Assembly: GCF_003254625.1 (NCBI RefSeq)
Contig: NZ_QJRJ01000077.1
Location: 1 to 64,000, forward strand
Length of the DNA stretch: 64,000 nucleotides
DNA from: Flavobacterium ginsenosidimutans
GTDB taxonomy: Bacteria; Bacteroidota; Bacteroidia; Flavobacteriales; Flavobacteriaceae
Direction: 5' to 3'
The translations under genes were made by a program, and so were the position numbers. Below are positions 52,184-60,902 of the stretch, in pieces. Position 1 is the stretch's first letter. Each line of letters opens with the position of its first letter. The notes beneath the pieces were generated by a model, which worked only from the letters and a program-made list of their open reading frames with translations, ran no database searches and was not told the DNA's origin.

Positions 52184-53200
52184 CTAAAAATCTGCATCAA
52201 ATGAAATTTTTTGAGCGTCACTATCTGTGTTCATCACACCAGATTTTTGATACTCTGCAACACGTTTTTCAAAGAAATTAGTTTTTCCTTGAAGAGAAAT
52301 CATGTCCATGAAATCGAATGGATTTGCTGATCCATATACACGCTCGCAACCTAATTCTACTAATAATCTATCGGCAACGAACTCTAAATATTGTGTCATT
52401 AAAGTAGCGTTCATACCAATCAAACTTACCGGAAGAGATTCTGTTACAAATTGTCTTTCGATATCTAAGGCATCGACAATAATTTCTTTAATTCTTTCTT
52501 TTGGAACTTTGTTTACCAAATGGTGATTGTGCAAGTGAACCGCAAAATCACAATGTACGCCTTCGTCACGAGAAATCAACTCGTTAGAAAATGTTAAACC
52601 TGGCATTAAACCACGTTTTTTCAACCAATAAATTGAACAGAAAGCTCCTGAGAAAAAGATTCCTTCAACAGCAGCAAAAGCAATAAGTCTTTCAGCAAAT
52701 GAATCAGACTCGATCCATTTTAAAGCCCATTCTCCTTTTTTAGCAATTGCAGGGAATACTTCTAAAGCGTTAAACAATTCTGTTTTTTCTGCTTCGTCTT
52801 TAACGTAAGTATCAATTAATAATGAATAAGTTTCACTATGGATATTCTCCATCATGATTTGAAATCCGTAGAAAAATTTCGCTTCAGCATATTGCACTTC
52901 ATTTACAAAATTTTCAGCAAGGTTTTCGTTTACGATTCCATCAGAAGCCGCAAAAAATGCTAAAATATGTTTAATGAAATATCTTTCGTCGTCATTCAAC
53001 TTATTATTCCAATCTGTCAAATCTTGGTGCAAGTCGATTTCTTCTGCAGTCCAAAAACTTGCTTCCATCTTCTTATACCATTCCCAAATATCATGATGTT
53101 TAATCGGAAAAATAACGAAGCGGTTTTTATTTTCTTGTAATATTGGTTCGATTTGTGACATGACAGATTCTGTTAATTTTTTTATTGAATTTTTACTCAT
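52184..53200 (-). CDS. nrdB: Ribonucleoside-diphosphate reductase, beta subunit (class Ia)
   Basis: A 338-residue ferritin-like subunit housing the metal-tyrosyl radical cofactor. Metal ligands are visible in [21 protein letters not shown] and [15 protein letters not shown] (ExxH; the Tyr is the likely radical site) and the later EGIFFSGAF and [10 protein letters not shown] (ExxH). Complete. The 295-base gap upstream (53201-53495) is AT-rich. I find no NrdR-like palindrome pair or consensus promoter in it. Confidence 0.96.
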   Translation of the reverse strand: MSKNSIKKLTESVMSQIEPILQENKNRFVIFPIKHHDIWEWYKKMEASFWTAEEIDLHQDLTDWNNKLNDDERYFIKHILAFFAASDGIVNENLAENFVNEVQYAEAKFFYGFQIMMENIHSETYSLLIDTYVKDEAEKTELFNALEVFPAIAKKGEWALKWIESDSFAERLIAFAAVEGIFFSGAFCSIYWLKKRGLMPGLTFSNELISRDEGVHCDFAVHLHNHHLVNKVPKERIKEIIVDALDIERQFVTESLPVSLIGMNATLMTQYLEFVADRLLVELGCERVYGSANPFDFMDMISLQGKTNFFEKRVAEYQKSGVMNTDSDAQKISFDADF

Positions 53201-53495
53201 TCAGTAGACTACAAAGATTGTCAATTAACGTCAAAAATAAAAGCCAAACTTATTCACAATCGGACGTAGTTTTTAACAAAGGCCTAAATTTGAAAAATTT
53301 TTCAGACAATAATTAATTTGCTGCTAATGAGTCGATTAAAAATGTTTTCTATTGCTCAAAGCCCGTAAAATATAGACTTTTTCGAATAAAAAGCAAGAAA
53401 TTTTAAATAGTTTTAAAAAGTTTTTTTTGAGTCAAAACTTTATTTTTTCAAGTCAAAAGATGTAGTCAAAAAGACTATATTTTTCAGTGTGGATT

Positions 53496-54065
53496 TTATG
53501 AATTTTTATGCTCTTCAGCAACCTTTTCAAGTTCCAAATACCAGTCTTCGCCAAAACGTCTAATTAACGCTTCTTTTACAAATTTGTAAACTGGAACTTC
53601 TAATGCTGCACCCAATGAGCAAGCATCATCGCAAATATCCCATTTGTCATAATTGACCGCCGCAAATTCTGTGAAGTCTTTTACGCGAATTGGATACAAA
53701 TGGCAAGAAACTGGTTTTTTCCAATCAACGACTCCTTGGTTGTACGCTTGTTCGATTCCGCAAAGTGCAGTTTTTCCGTCGAAAATTACATAAGCACAAT
53801 CTTTATTATCAATAAGCGGAGTTTCTAAATCACCATCAGTTCCTTTTACCCAAGTTCCCTGCGCCTCGATTGCTTCTATTCCTTCTTTTCTTAAAAAAGG
53901 TTTTACTTTAGGATAGATTTCTTCTAAGATTTTAGTTTCAGCCTCATTTAAAGGCGCGCCCGCATCTCCATCAACGCAACAAGCTCCTTTACAAGCAGAC
54001 AAGTTGCACACAAATTCTTTTTCCAGAATATCTTCTGAAATAATAGTTTTACCTAACTGAAACAT
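53496..54065 (-). CDS. DUF3109 family cysteine-cluster protein
   Basis: A 189-residue protein with the pattern [21 protein letters not shown] (Cys at about 20, 25, 29, 30). [30 protein letters not shown] and [11 protein letters not shown] follow. This is the DUF3109 relative of the YkgJ family, with about nine conserved Cys that may bind a metal or Fe-S centre. Function unknown. Single gene. Confidence 0.88.
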   Translation of the reverse strand: MFQLGKTIISEDILEKEFVCNLSACKGACCVDGDAGAPLNEAETKILEEIYPKVKPFLRKEGIEAIEAQGTWVKGTDGDLETPLIDNKDCAYVIFDGKTALCGIEQAYNQGVVDWKKPVSCHLYPIRVKDFTEFAAVNYDKWDICDDACSLGAALEVPVYKFVKEALIRRFGEDWYLELEKVAEEHKNS

Positions 54066-54093
54066 GATATTTAATACTGTAATTTATAAAGTG

Positions 54094-54101
54094 CAAAGAT
54101 A
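54094..54101 (-). promoter_or_regulatory. Possible -7 box of the DUF3109 gene
   Basis: Minus strand TATCTTTG, 28 bases before the ATG. The surrounding GTGCAAAGATAGTCAA is identical to that around the queE -7 box. No clear -33. Confidence 0.45.
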
Positions 54102-54132
54102 GTCAAAGAAAGCAGATAATTTTTTATTCTTT

Positions 54133-54256
54133 TTTCACGCAGATTTGGCAGATATGAGCAGATAAAGAGATTGATTTTATTTGGTAAATCTTAAAAACGA
54201 TGAAAATGATTTAAGAAAATTGAAAATCTGCTCATATCTGCTAAATCTGCGTGAAA
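54133..54256. repeat. 124-bp inverted-repeat element
   Basis: 31-base arms (54133-54163 and 54226-54256) with core CGCAGATTT-GCAGATATGAGC, one mismatch, and a 62-base AT-rich centre. It occupies the divergent gap between the DUF3109 and MarC genes (54066-54450), where it cannot be a terminator for either. No coding capacity. Confidence 0.7.
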
Positions 54257-54408
54257 TTTTTTTATACTATCCAAAAAAAATCTTCAGAGTTGTCTTTGAT
54301 TTAGCAATCTAAACCACACAATTGTTACAAATATCACTTTTTTAGCTAATAAAACATGTTTTTATAACAAAAATACATTGTAACGAAAAATCACCTAACT
54401 TTATTAAC

Positions 54409-54416
54409 TACTTTTG
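54409..54416 (+). promoter_or_regulatory. Possible -7 box of the marC-like gene
   Basis: TACTTTTG, 34 bases before the ATG. The nearest TTG (54378-54380) is too far at 28 bases. Confidence 0.4.
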
Positions 54417-54450
54417 CAGCAGTTTTTTAAACCCTAAAAATCAAAGCGAT

Positions 54451-55029
54451 ATGTTAGAAATCGATTTTAAAGAAATCATTACCGTTAGTATGGTACTTTT
54501 TGCCGTAATTGATATTGTTGGATCAATTCCTATTATTGTGAATTTAAGAGCAAAAGTCGGTCACATAGAATCTGAAAAAGCTTCTATCGTTGCAGGAGCG
54601 ATTATGATTGTTTTTCTTTTTGTTGGAGAAGGTTTACTGAACTTAATTGGCATTGATGTGCATTCATTTGCCGTTGCGGGATCGTTTGTATTGTTTTTTC
54701 TTGCTTTGGAAATGATTTTAGGAATCAGAATTTATCGTGACGAAGAACCTGGATCTGCATCTATTGTACCTTTGGCTTTTCCTTTGATTGCTGGAGCAGG
54801 AACAATGACTACTTTATTATCACTTCGATCTCAATTTCACACCATTAATATTATCATCGCAATTTTGCTAAATATTATCTTGGTTTACGTCGTTTTAAAG
54901 TCCTCGAAAAAAATCGAAAATTTGTTAGGAGAAAACGGACTTGGAGTGGTTCGCAAGACATTTGGAGTAATACTTTTAGCTATTGCTGTTAAATTATTCG
55001 CCGCTAATGTTAAAGGTTTGTTTGTCTAA
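54451..55029 (+). CDS. MarC-family integral membrane protein
   Basis: A 192-residue protein with six predicted hydrophobic segments, the conserved start FKEIITVSMVLFAVIDIVGSIPI, FFLALEMILGI, the acidic turn DEEPGSASIVPLAFPLIAGAGTMTT and a C-terminal VVRKTFGVILLAIAVKLFA. It matches the MarC/UPF0056 family in length. The transported substrate is unknown and the old link to multiple antibiotic resistance is not supported. Confidence 0.9.
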   Translation: MLEIDFKEIITVSMVLFAVIDIVGSIPIIVNLRAKVGHIESEKASIVAGAIMIVFLFVGEGLLNLIGIDVHSFAVAGSFVLFFLALEMILGIRIYRDEEPGSASIVPLAFPLIAGAGTMTTLLSLRSQFHTINIIIAILLNIILVYVVLKSSKKIENLLGENGLGVVRKTFGVILLAIAVKLFAANVKGLFV

Positions 55030-55133
55030 AATTAATTTTTATACATTTACCCCGTAAATTATTCTAAAAATAAAACTCTTAATCATTTTTCTAGAGTTCT
55101 ACTTTATTATTTTAGACAAACAAAAACAATCTT

Positions 55134-55337
55134 ATGAAAATTTTCACTTCAATCTTAGTGCTTTTGGCATTAGCTTTAATTGTTTTTAATATTACGTTAT
55201 TAGACTTTAAAAACCCTTTTCAAGGAGATAGTATGGTAGCTTTTATTGGAATCGCCGCTTCATTTTGCGCTGTTTTGATTCTTTTGATTTTTAGAATTTC
55301 GAAAAGAATTGAAGAAAAAATGAATGACAACAGATAA
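55134..55337 (+). CDS. Small two-helix membrane protein
   Basis: A 67-residue protein with two hydrophobic segments (about 4-24 and 34-55) and a basic C-terminus. No recognised family. The stop overlaps the start of the flavoprotein gene by 14 bases if that begins at 55324, so the two are probably cotranscribed. Confidence 0.7.
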   Translation: MKIFTSILVLLALALIVFNITLLDFKNPFQGDSMVAFIGIAASFCAVLILLIFRISKRIEEKMNDNR

Positions 55338-55944
55338 TATGTTTGATGTTTTAATTATTGGCGGAGGAGTATCTGGAATGTCTTGCGCTCTTGTCTTAGG
55401 ATCCGCAAAAAACAAAACTTTTGTTACTGACAAAAAAATCGGAATTTTTACTCATCAGAAAAATTCTTCTTTACAAGAGGCAATATTCTATAACGCTTAC
55501 GGAATTACTCCAGGAAAATTAGGTTCTGAGCTTTTAACTGAAAGCACACAGGATTTAGCAACCACTTACCCGCATATTAATCAGATTCCAAATGAAAAGG
55601 TGATGAAAATTGAGGGCAGTTATCCTGAATTTACCGTAGTGACCAACAAAAATTCATACAAAACAAAAAATATCGTGGTCGGAATTGGTTCTGCTAATAC
55701 TTTCGACATTGAAGGTTTAATGCAATTTGTTGAGCCTCATAAAAAAGCACTTCCTGAAAAACAACGTATTCAGCTTAAAAACGAAGATCATAAAGTTGCT
55801 GACGGAATTTATGCAATTGGGACTTTGGCAGGCTGGAGAAGTCAGCTTGCAATTGCAGCCGGAAGTGGCGCTGCTGTAGCAACAGATATTCTGACTTTAT
55901 GGAATAACGGCGTACAGACTCACGCACACGATAGTATTCGATAA
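55324..55944 (+). CDS. Short FAD-dependent oxidoreductase, thioredoxin-reductase-like
   Basis: A 206-residue protein with an N-terminal FAD-binding motif DVLIIGGGVSGMSCALVLGSA and a C-terminal second FAD motif DGIYAIGTLAGWRSQLAIAAGSGAAVATDIL. Between them it is much shorter than thioredoxin reductase (about 310): the NAD(P)-binding domain with its CxxC is absent. So it keeps only the FAD domain. An alternative start at 55339 would remove the overlap with the upstream gene. Its electron donor is unknown. Confidence 0.78.
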   Translation: MTTDNMFDVLIIGGGVSGMSCALVLGSAKNKTFVTDKKIGIFTHQKNSSLQEAIFYNAYGITPGKLGSELLTESTQDLATTYPHINQIPNEKVMKIEGSYPEFTVVTNKNSYKTKNIVVGIGSANTFDIEGLMQFVEPHKKALPEKQRIQLKNEDHKVADGIYAIGTLAGWRSQLAIAAGSGAAVATDILTLWNNGVQTHAHDSIR

Positions 55945-56040
55945 TTTTTTTGTTTTTACCATTAAGAGATTAAGAAAAATTAAGTTTTATTCTGACGCAA
56001 ACTTAATTATCAAGTTACATTAAGAAAAAAACTCAAAACA

Positions 56041-56107
56041 TAAAACCATTAAGAGATTAAGAAAATAAGCCATACAGCTTAATAAACTTAATCTCTTAAT
56101 GGTTTTA
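56041..56107. repeat. Inverted repeat between convergent genes
   Basis: Perfect 21-base arms (56041-56061 and 56087-56107), core ACCATTAAGAGATTAAG. A further direct copy of the arm lies at 55958-55978. It separates the flavoprotein gene from the convergent lipoprotein gene. Confidence 0.75.
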
Positions 56108-56126
56108 AAGTAATTTTATGTTTCTG

Positions 56127-56444
56127 TTATTTCACCGAAACGATTTCTGTTACTTTAATATGGTTTTCATCGTCGGTTTTCCATTTTTCTCCTTTTACAG
56201 AAACTACATCTCCAATTTTTAATTGTTTATAGTTTTGAGGTCCGCCAACGTTTACAATACTAATTGTTGCAAAATATACTTCTTTAGCATCTGTAGTAAT
56301 TTTTGCTGTGTAACCATCTTTTCCAGCTTCAATAGAATCTACTTTTCCTGAAACTGCTGCATTAGCATCGTTTTTCATAGTGGTGCATGAGATTACAAAA
56401 GTCATTAGAAGTACTAAGAAACTTATTCTTTTTAGATTTTTCAT
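56127..56444 (-). CDS. Small lipoprotein, OB-fold-like
   Basis: 105 residues from the ATG at 56444. The frame extends ten codons further upstream, but the lipoprotein signal MKNLKRISFLVLLMTFVISC starts at this ATG. The mature part (about 85 residues: GKVDSIEAGKDGYTAKITTD, GDVVSVKGEKWKTDDENHIKVTEI) is beta-rich and resembles small OB-fold lipoproteins. I do not assign a function. Confidence 0.72.
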   Translation of the reverse strand: MKNLKRISFLVLLMTFVISCTTMKNDANAAVSGKVDSIEAGKDGYTAKITTDAKEVYFATISIVNVGGPQNYKQLKIGDVVSVKGEKWKTDDENHIKVTEIVSVK

Positions 56445-56534
56445 ATAATTTAATTTAACCGCGAAGTTCGCCAATGTTTATGCTTATTTCAACGGATTTA
56501 TTTTAAGTTAATATTATTTTTCCAGCTTCAAACT

Positions 56535-56900
56535 TTATGCCAGCTGAACGCAGCTTCCTGCGATAACTTTTAAATTTTTACCCGATTTTTTCCAAACTCT
56601 AATATATTTGAAAACCCCATTTATTGGATTATTATCATAAGCTCCTTTTAATGAAACTGTAACAGCAACTATAGCCGAATCATCAATTATATTGACAATT
56701 TGATCTGAAGCTTCTAAAAAATCTATTTTCATTTTTCCCGAACGATACGATTGCAGATCAAAATCTTTAGTTATCGTTTGTCCGTCTGGCATATTGAATA
56801 ATAAATCGTCATGAAGAATTGTTTCTAAAGCCAAAATATCCGATTTCTTAATAGCAGTTAAAAGTTCGATTTCTGCATTAATAACGGTTTCTACTTTCAT
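56535..56900 (-). CDS. SnoaL/DUF4440-like (NTF2 fold) protein
   Basis: A 121-residue protein with the NTF2-like pattern EIELLTAIKKSDILALETILHDDLLFNMPDGQTITK and VSLKGAYDNNPINGVFKYIRVWKK. Proteins of this fold are often small ligand-binding or isomerase domains. It lies 16 bases after the C-terminal protease gene and may be the last gene of that operon. Confidence 0.8.
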   Translation of the reverse strand: MKVETVINAEIELLTAIKKSDILALETILHDDLLFNMPDGQTITKDFDLQSYRSGKMKIDFLEASDQIVNIIDDSAIVAVTVSLKGAYDNNPINGVFKYIRVWKKSGKNLKVIAGSCVQLA

Positions 56901-56916
56901 GATATAAAGATTGAAG

Positions 56917-58494
56917 TTATTTCTTCGGATTAAGAATTGTTTTTATCATCGCATCTTCTTTCAAGATCACATCATAATAATACAATTCTCCATAAAGCTG
57001 GCGTGCAAATTCTGCCGTAATATATCTATTTACAAGCGCTTTGGTTTTGTCAAGTTTTAGATCTAAACCTGTCATCAGAATATAATTCTTGAATTTCTTA
57101 AAATAAACATCTGAGCTTTTCATTTTAGCTAAAAAATCAGCAAAGTTATCGCCTGCAAAAGCATTTCTGTTTTTATCTAACTCTTCAAAAACAAAATGAC
57201 CAACAATTCCGGTTTGCAGTAAATAAGCAACGTTTTCATTTCCATGCTCTGCTTCCATCGGGACAAAAACATCTGGAACAATTCCGCCGCCGCCATAAAC
57301 TATTTTCCCTTTTGGCGTTTTGAATTTTAAAGAATCGGCTACTTTTATACTGTCTTTTGCATAAAGTTCACCAGTAGCAATTCTTGATTCAGATTCTTTA
57401 AAATATTCTTCGTTTCCTTTTTTATACGGTTTTTGAATCGATCTTCCAGTCGGAGTATAATAACGCGCTACAGTTAATCTTACTGCAGATCCGTCATTAA
57501 AATCCATTTCCCTTTGAACGAGACCTTTTCCGAAAGAACGTCTTCCAACAATAGTTCCGCGGTCATTATCTTGTATTGCTCCTGCTAAAATTTCGCTCGC
57601 AGAAGCGCTATTTTCATTAATTAAAACATACACTTTCCCAGTTTCAAAACTTCCTGCTTTTGTTGCGTATGTTTTTTCGGTTGAGCCGTTTTTGCTTTTC
57701 GTGAAAACGATTAATTGTTTGTCTTTTAAAAATTCATCAGCAATGGCAATCGCTTCTTCCATATAACCGCCGCCATTATCACGAAGGTCAATTACAAGCG
57801 ACTGAATTCCTTTTTGTTTTAATCTCGCTAAGCCAGTTTTAAACTCATTGAAAGTGGTTTCTGCAAAACGATTTATTTTGATGTAGCCAATATTATTTCC
57901 AATCATTAAAGAAGCATCAACGCTCTTAATTGGAATAATATCTCTTTTTACTTTAAACTTCAGTTTCTTTTGTTCTGATTTTCTAAAAACAGTCAGTTCG
58001 ATTTCAGAACCTTGCAATCCTTTTAATTTCGAAAATAAACTATCAGAAGGCAGTCTTCTACCGTATAACTTGGTTTTTCCTGCAAATAAAATTCGGTCTC
58101 CAGATTTTAATCCCGCTTTCGCTGAAGGGCCATTTTCTACTGGTTTTATAATCGCAACTGAATCTTTATACATATAAAAATTGATTCCGATTCCAACGAA
58201 ATCACCTTTCATACTTTCAGCAACTTCTGCTTGTTCGCTTGGCGGAATATAAACAGAATGCGGATCTAATTTGGAAAGAATATTATCGACTGTTAGATTT
58301 ACAATCGAATCGGTATTGACACTATCAACATATTCTGTATTGATAAAATCAATTAGTTTATTCAATTTGGTTTTAGAGTAATTTTTAGCCAAAAGCTGAT
58401 CGCTTGCGGGAGCATTCATAAGGCTTCCGACAATTGTTCCAAGAGCAAAAGTTGCTCCTATTACTATTGGTAAATATTTCGAATTAAATTTCAT
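56917..58494 (-). CDS. C-terminal processing protease (S41 family)
   Basis: A 525-residue periplasmic serine protease. An N-terminal hydrophobic segment (about 8-28) is followed by a PDZ domain (about 85-170, GDFVGIGINF, GPSAKAGLKSGDRI) and the S41 core with DLRDNGGGYMEEA, the Ser motif NENSASASEILAGAIQDNDR and the Lys motif GRRSFGKGLVQ. Catalytic Ser-Lys dyad intact. It processes or degrades envelope proteins. The ATG overlaps the stop of the dCMP deaminase gene (TAATG), so they are translationally coupled. Confidence 0.94.
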   Translation of the reverse strand: MKFNSKYLPIVIGATFALGTIVGSLMNAPASDQLLAKNYSKTKLNKLIDFINTEYVDSVNTDSIVNLTVDNILSKLDPHSVYIPPSEQAEVAESMKGDFVGIGINFYMYKDSVAIIKPVENGPSAKAGLKSGDRILFAGKTKLYGRRLPSDSLFSKLKGLQGSEIELTVFRKSEQKKLKFKVKRDIIPIKSVDASLMIGNNIGYIKINRFAETTFNEFKTGLARLKQKGIQSLVIDLRDNGGGYMEEAIAIADEFLKDKQLIVFTKSKNGSTEKTYATKAGSFETGKVYVLINENSASASEILAGAIQDNDRGTIVGRRSFGKGLVQREMDFNDGSAVRLTVARYYTPTGRSIQKPYKKGNEEYFKESESRIATGELYAKDSIKVADSLKFKTPKGKIVYGGGGIVPDVFVPMEAEHGNENVAYLLQTGIVGHFVFEELDKNRNAFAGDNFADFLAKMKSSDVYFKKFKNYILMTGLDLKLDKTKALVNRYITAEFARQLYGELYYYDVILKEDAMIKTILNPKK

Positions 58495-58925
58495 TACTCT
58501 TCTAAAACAGGAATATGTTCTACTTCGACACCCGCTTTTATTAAAAATTGAATTCCGGAATCATCGCGATATCCATCTTTATACACCACTCTTTTTATTC
58601 CCGACTGATGTATTAATTTACTGCATTCTTTACAAGGCGAAAGTGTAATGTATAATGTTGCACCTTCGCAAGACTGTGTTGATCTTGCTACTTTCAGGAT
58701 TGCATTTGCTTCGGCATGCAAAACATCCCAGCGCGTTAATCCGTCTTCATCTTCGCAGCAATTTTCAAATCCAGATGGTGTCCCGTTGTAGCCATCCGAA
58801 ATGATCATTCTGTCTTTTACGATAATTGCTCCGACTTGTTTACGTTTACAGTAAGAAAGCTGGCTCCACTCTTTTGCAATTCGCAGATATGCTTTATCGT
58901 ATTTATTCAGTTTTTTTATTTCCAT
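58494..58925 (-). CDS. dCMP deaminase family protein
   Basis: A 143-residue zinc deaminase. HAEANAIL (His and catalytic Glu) and PCKECSKLIH (two Cys zinc ligands) are the classical pair. The size and internal CEDEDG insertion fit the deoxycytidylate deaminase group, which supplies dUMP for dTMP synthesis. Coupled to the protease gene downstream and 5 bases after the HupE-like gene. Confidence 0.92.
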   Translation of the reverse strand: MEIKKLNKYDKAYLRIAKEWSQLSYCKRKQVGAIIVKDRMIISDGYNGTPSGFENCCEDEDGLTRWDVLHAEANAILKVARSTQSCEGATLYITLSPCKECSKLIHQSGIKRVVYKDGYRDDSGIQFLIKAGVEVEHIPVLEE

Positions 58926-58930
58926 TTAAT

Positions 58931-59524
58931 TTATCTGTTCCAAATTGGGCTTTCAATAATCATCGGAATTACAACTCCAATAACGAAAGCCGACATTACA
59001 AGTGCCCAGTCACGTTTTGAAAAACGAAAAACTGTCTGCACTATATATGAAATTACCAGAACAACAAAGACTACTATTAACTGAGCAGCTTCTATTCCTA
59101 AGGCAAACTCTCCCAAAGGTAACAATTTTGAGGTTGCTGAACCTCCTAAAATTGTTTTGAAATAATTAGAAAAACCTAAACCATGAATAATTCCAAAGAA
59201 TAAAGTTATGAAAAATACCAGATTTATACTATCATTTTTAGAAGTCTTACCTGCCGTAAATAAATGATAAAGAGCGGTTATCAGAATTGTAATCGGAATC
59301 AGGAATTCTACAGTATTCACTTTTATTGCAATAATTCCGTAAACCGAAAGAATTAAAGCCAAAGTGTGACCAACTGTAAAAATAGAAACCAAAAGAAAAA
59401 TTCTTTTCCAGTCTTTAAACAAATACGGAACCGTTAAGGCGATTAAAAAAAGAACGTGATCGTAAGCATTGATATCTAAAACGTGTTTTAATCCTATTTG
59501 AAAATAAATCCAAAATTGTGACAT
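58931..59524 (-). CDS. HupE/UreJ-like membrane protein
   Basis: A 197-residue polytopic protein with about six membrane helices and conserved His-containing motifs: GLKHVLDINAYDHVLF, VGHTLALIL and FFGIIHGLGFSNYF. These are typical of the HupE/UreJ family, thought to move nickel, although no hydrogenase or urease gene is near. Likely first gene of the operon with dCMP deaminase and the S41 protease. Confidence 0.85.
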   Translation of the reverse strand: MSQFWIYFQIGLKHVLDINAYDHVLFLIALTVPYLFKDWKRIFLLVSIFTVGHTLALILSVYGIIAIKVNTVEFLIPITILITALYHLFTAGKTSKNDSINLVFFITLFFGIIHGLGFSNYFKTILGGSATSKLLPLGEFALGIEAAQLIVVFVVLVISYIVQTVFRFSKRDWALVMSAFVIGVVIPMIIESPIWNR

Positions 59525-59642
59525 AGGTATAATGTAATTAAATAATTAGGGGTTGTAAACTTACGATTAATTTTCAGAATTAAAGATTCATGTTTCCAAT
59601 TCCTTCAATAAAAATAAGTTAAATTTTATGAGAAATTTAAAA

Positions 59643-59671
59643 TTGTTAATGTAAAATAAAATTTATATTTG
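59643..59671 (+). promoter_or_regulatory. Promoter of the TerB-like gene
   Basis: TTG (59643-59645), 18-base spacer, TATATTTG (59664-59671), 22 bases before the ATG. A clean consensus match. Confidence 0.7.
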
Positions 59672-59693
59672 TGTTTTAAAAATTTAAATAATT

Positions 59694-60125
59694 ATGTCAT
59701 TTTCAGAATTATTCGATAGCGAATTTAAACAAAGAAACAAAGGACACTTTTCTGCTATTGTTCGTGTAGCATTGGCTGACGGTGTTGTATATCCAGAAGA
59801 AAAAGAGTTCTTAGACAAATTGGCTTCTCGTTTAGAAATAACAGAGTCAGAATACGAAGAAATTCTTAGTGATCCTTTAAAATATCCTATTAATCCGCCA
59901 TACTCTTATGTACAGCGTTTGGAGCGTTTGTATGATTTAACAAGAATGGTACATGTTGATCATCATCTTGAAGACAAACAAGAAGTATTATTGAAAAAAA
60001 TAAGTGTTGCGCTAGGATTCACGCCAAGCAATGTAGATTATATCATTGCAAAAGCATTGTCATTAGTTGACAATAAAGTTGACGCAGATACTTTTATCTA
60101 CGAAATGCAGCACATGCATAAATAA
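59694..60125 (+). CDS. TerB-family protein
   Basis: A 143-residue all-helical protein of the tellurite-resistance TerB/DjlA-N fold: FSAIVRVALADGVVYPEEKEFLDKLASRL at about 20-48 (acidic, Ca2+- or metal-binding turn) and a second DHHLEDKQEVLLKKI near 97. No other ter gene is present, so a role in tellurite resistance is unlikely. A single gene with its own promoter and terminator. Confidence 0.85.
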   Translation: MSFSELFDSEFKQRNKGHFSAIVRVALADGVVYPEEKEFLDKLASRLEITESEYEEILSDPLKYPINPPYSYVQRLERLYDLTRMVHVDHHLEDKQEVLLKKISVALGFTPSNVDYIIAKALSLVDNKVDADTFIYEMQHMHK

Positions 60126-60194
60126 TAGTTTTCAGTTTTCGGTCACAGTTTACAGCTTATAGTGATATTGGAAATTTGAAACTTCTAAAAGATA

Positions 60195-60235
60195 AAAACC
60201 CGACAGATTATCAAAAATCTGTCGGGTTTTTTATT
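60195..60235. terminator. Bidirectional terminator, CCCGACAG family copy 4
   Basis: AAAACCCGACAGAT (60195-60208) and ATCTGTCGGGTTTT (60217-60230) form a perfect 14-bp stem between the convergent TerB and lipoprotein genes. Confidence 0.88.
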
Positions 60236-60262
60236 TTCAATTGATTCTGAATTTTATTGAGG

Positions 60263-60745
60263 TTATTCCATTACGATTTTACCGTTTAATGCACCTTTAA
60301 AATTTACTTTTTTATTGTTTATTCCATCGTAAACTTCTGGAGAAACAAATTCAAAATTAAAATTAGAATCACCATTATCCGTTATTTTGAGAGAATATCC
60401 ACTAATATAATATCTTTTATCTGGAGCATAAAACTCAGCCATTGCCAATAATTCATCAGCCGTTCCAATTCCAAATGAATATTCGCCAGTCAAACTTTTC
60501 TGAGTTGCAGGAAACGAAATATCAATATATAAGAATTCTTGCATTCCTTCATTGCTAATTACAAACCGAACTCTTTTCTGAGATTCAAAACTTGCCGGCT
60601 GATAAGAGTAAACTGCTTTATTGGGTTTAAAGGTTATTCCATCAATAACAATTGATGAATTCACTCCCGATTTACCGTCTTCATCAGATGAACACCCAAC
60701 TGCAAAACCTAGCACTAGAAAAAGAATTAAAGTAATATTTTTCAT
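60263..60745 (-). CDS. Lipoprotein, probably surface-exposed
   Basis: A 160-residue protein with a lipobox (GFAVGC, Cys 18) followed by SSDED, an acidic stretch like the lipoprotein export signal that directs Bacteroidota lipoproteins to the cell surface. The mature part is beta-rich (ITFKPNKAVYSYQPAS, GEYSFGIGTADELL) and not recognised. It lies between two terminators and is probably single. Confidence 0.75.
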   Translation of the reverse strand: MKNITLILFLVLGFAVGCSSDEDGKSGVNSSIVIDGITFKPNKAVYSYQPASFESQKRVRFVISNEGMQEFLYIDISFPATQKSLTGEYSFGIGTADELLAMAEFYAPDKRYYISGYSLKITDNGDSNFNFEFVSPEVYDGINNKKVNFKGALNGKIVME

Positions 60746-60759
60746 ATAATAATTTTAAT

Positions 60760-60767
60760 CAAATATA
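60760..60767 (-). promoter_or_regulatory. Possible -7 box of the lipoprotein gene
   Basis: Minus strand TATATTTG, 15 bases before the ATG. No clear -33 box. Confidence 0.4.
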
Positions 60768-60823
60768 TGTAAAAGACTGAAATACGAGTAGTTTTTATTT
60801 TGTTTTTTAATTGATTAAAAAAC

Positions 60824-60860
60824 AAAACCCGACAAGTTTTAAAAACCTGTCGGGTTTGCT
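60824..60860 (-). terminator. fbp terminator, CCCGACAAG family copy 5
   Basis: AAACCCGACA (60825-60834) and TGTCGGGTTT (60848-60857), followed on the minus strand by TTGTTTTTT. It lies about 45 bases after the fbp stop. Confidence 0.82.
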
Positions 60861-60902
60861 ATTTTATAGTCCAGACTGAAAACTGAGACTGAGACTGAAA
60901 AC

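Noticed and set aside
53283-53291. TAAATTTG on the plus strand as a promoter
   Set aside because: No plus-strand gene follows; the nearest plus-strand start is more than 1 kb away, beyond the minus-strand DUF3109 gene.
53201-53495. NrdR boxes or a cobalamin riboswitch before nrdB
   Set aside because: I found no paired NrdR-like palindromes or conserved riboswitch core; only AT-rich sequence with scattered AGTC repeats.
55324-55944. Complete thioredoxin reductase
   Set aside because: About 100 residues short, with no CxxC and no NAD(P)-binding GxGxxA motif between the two FAD motifs.
59694-60125. Tellurite resistance locus
   Set aside because: Only a lone TerB-fold gene is present; no terC, terD, terZ or related genes.
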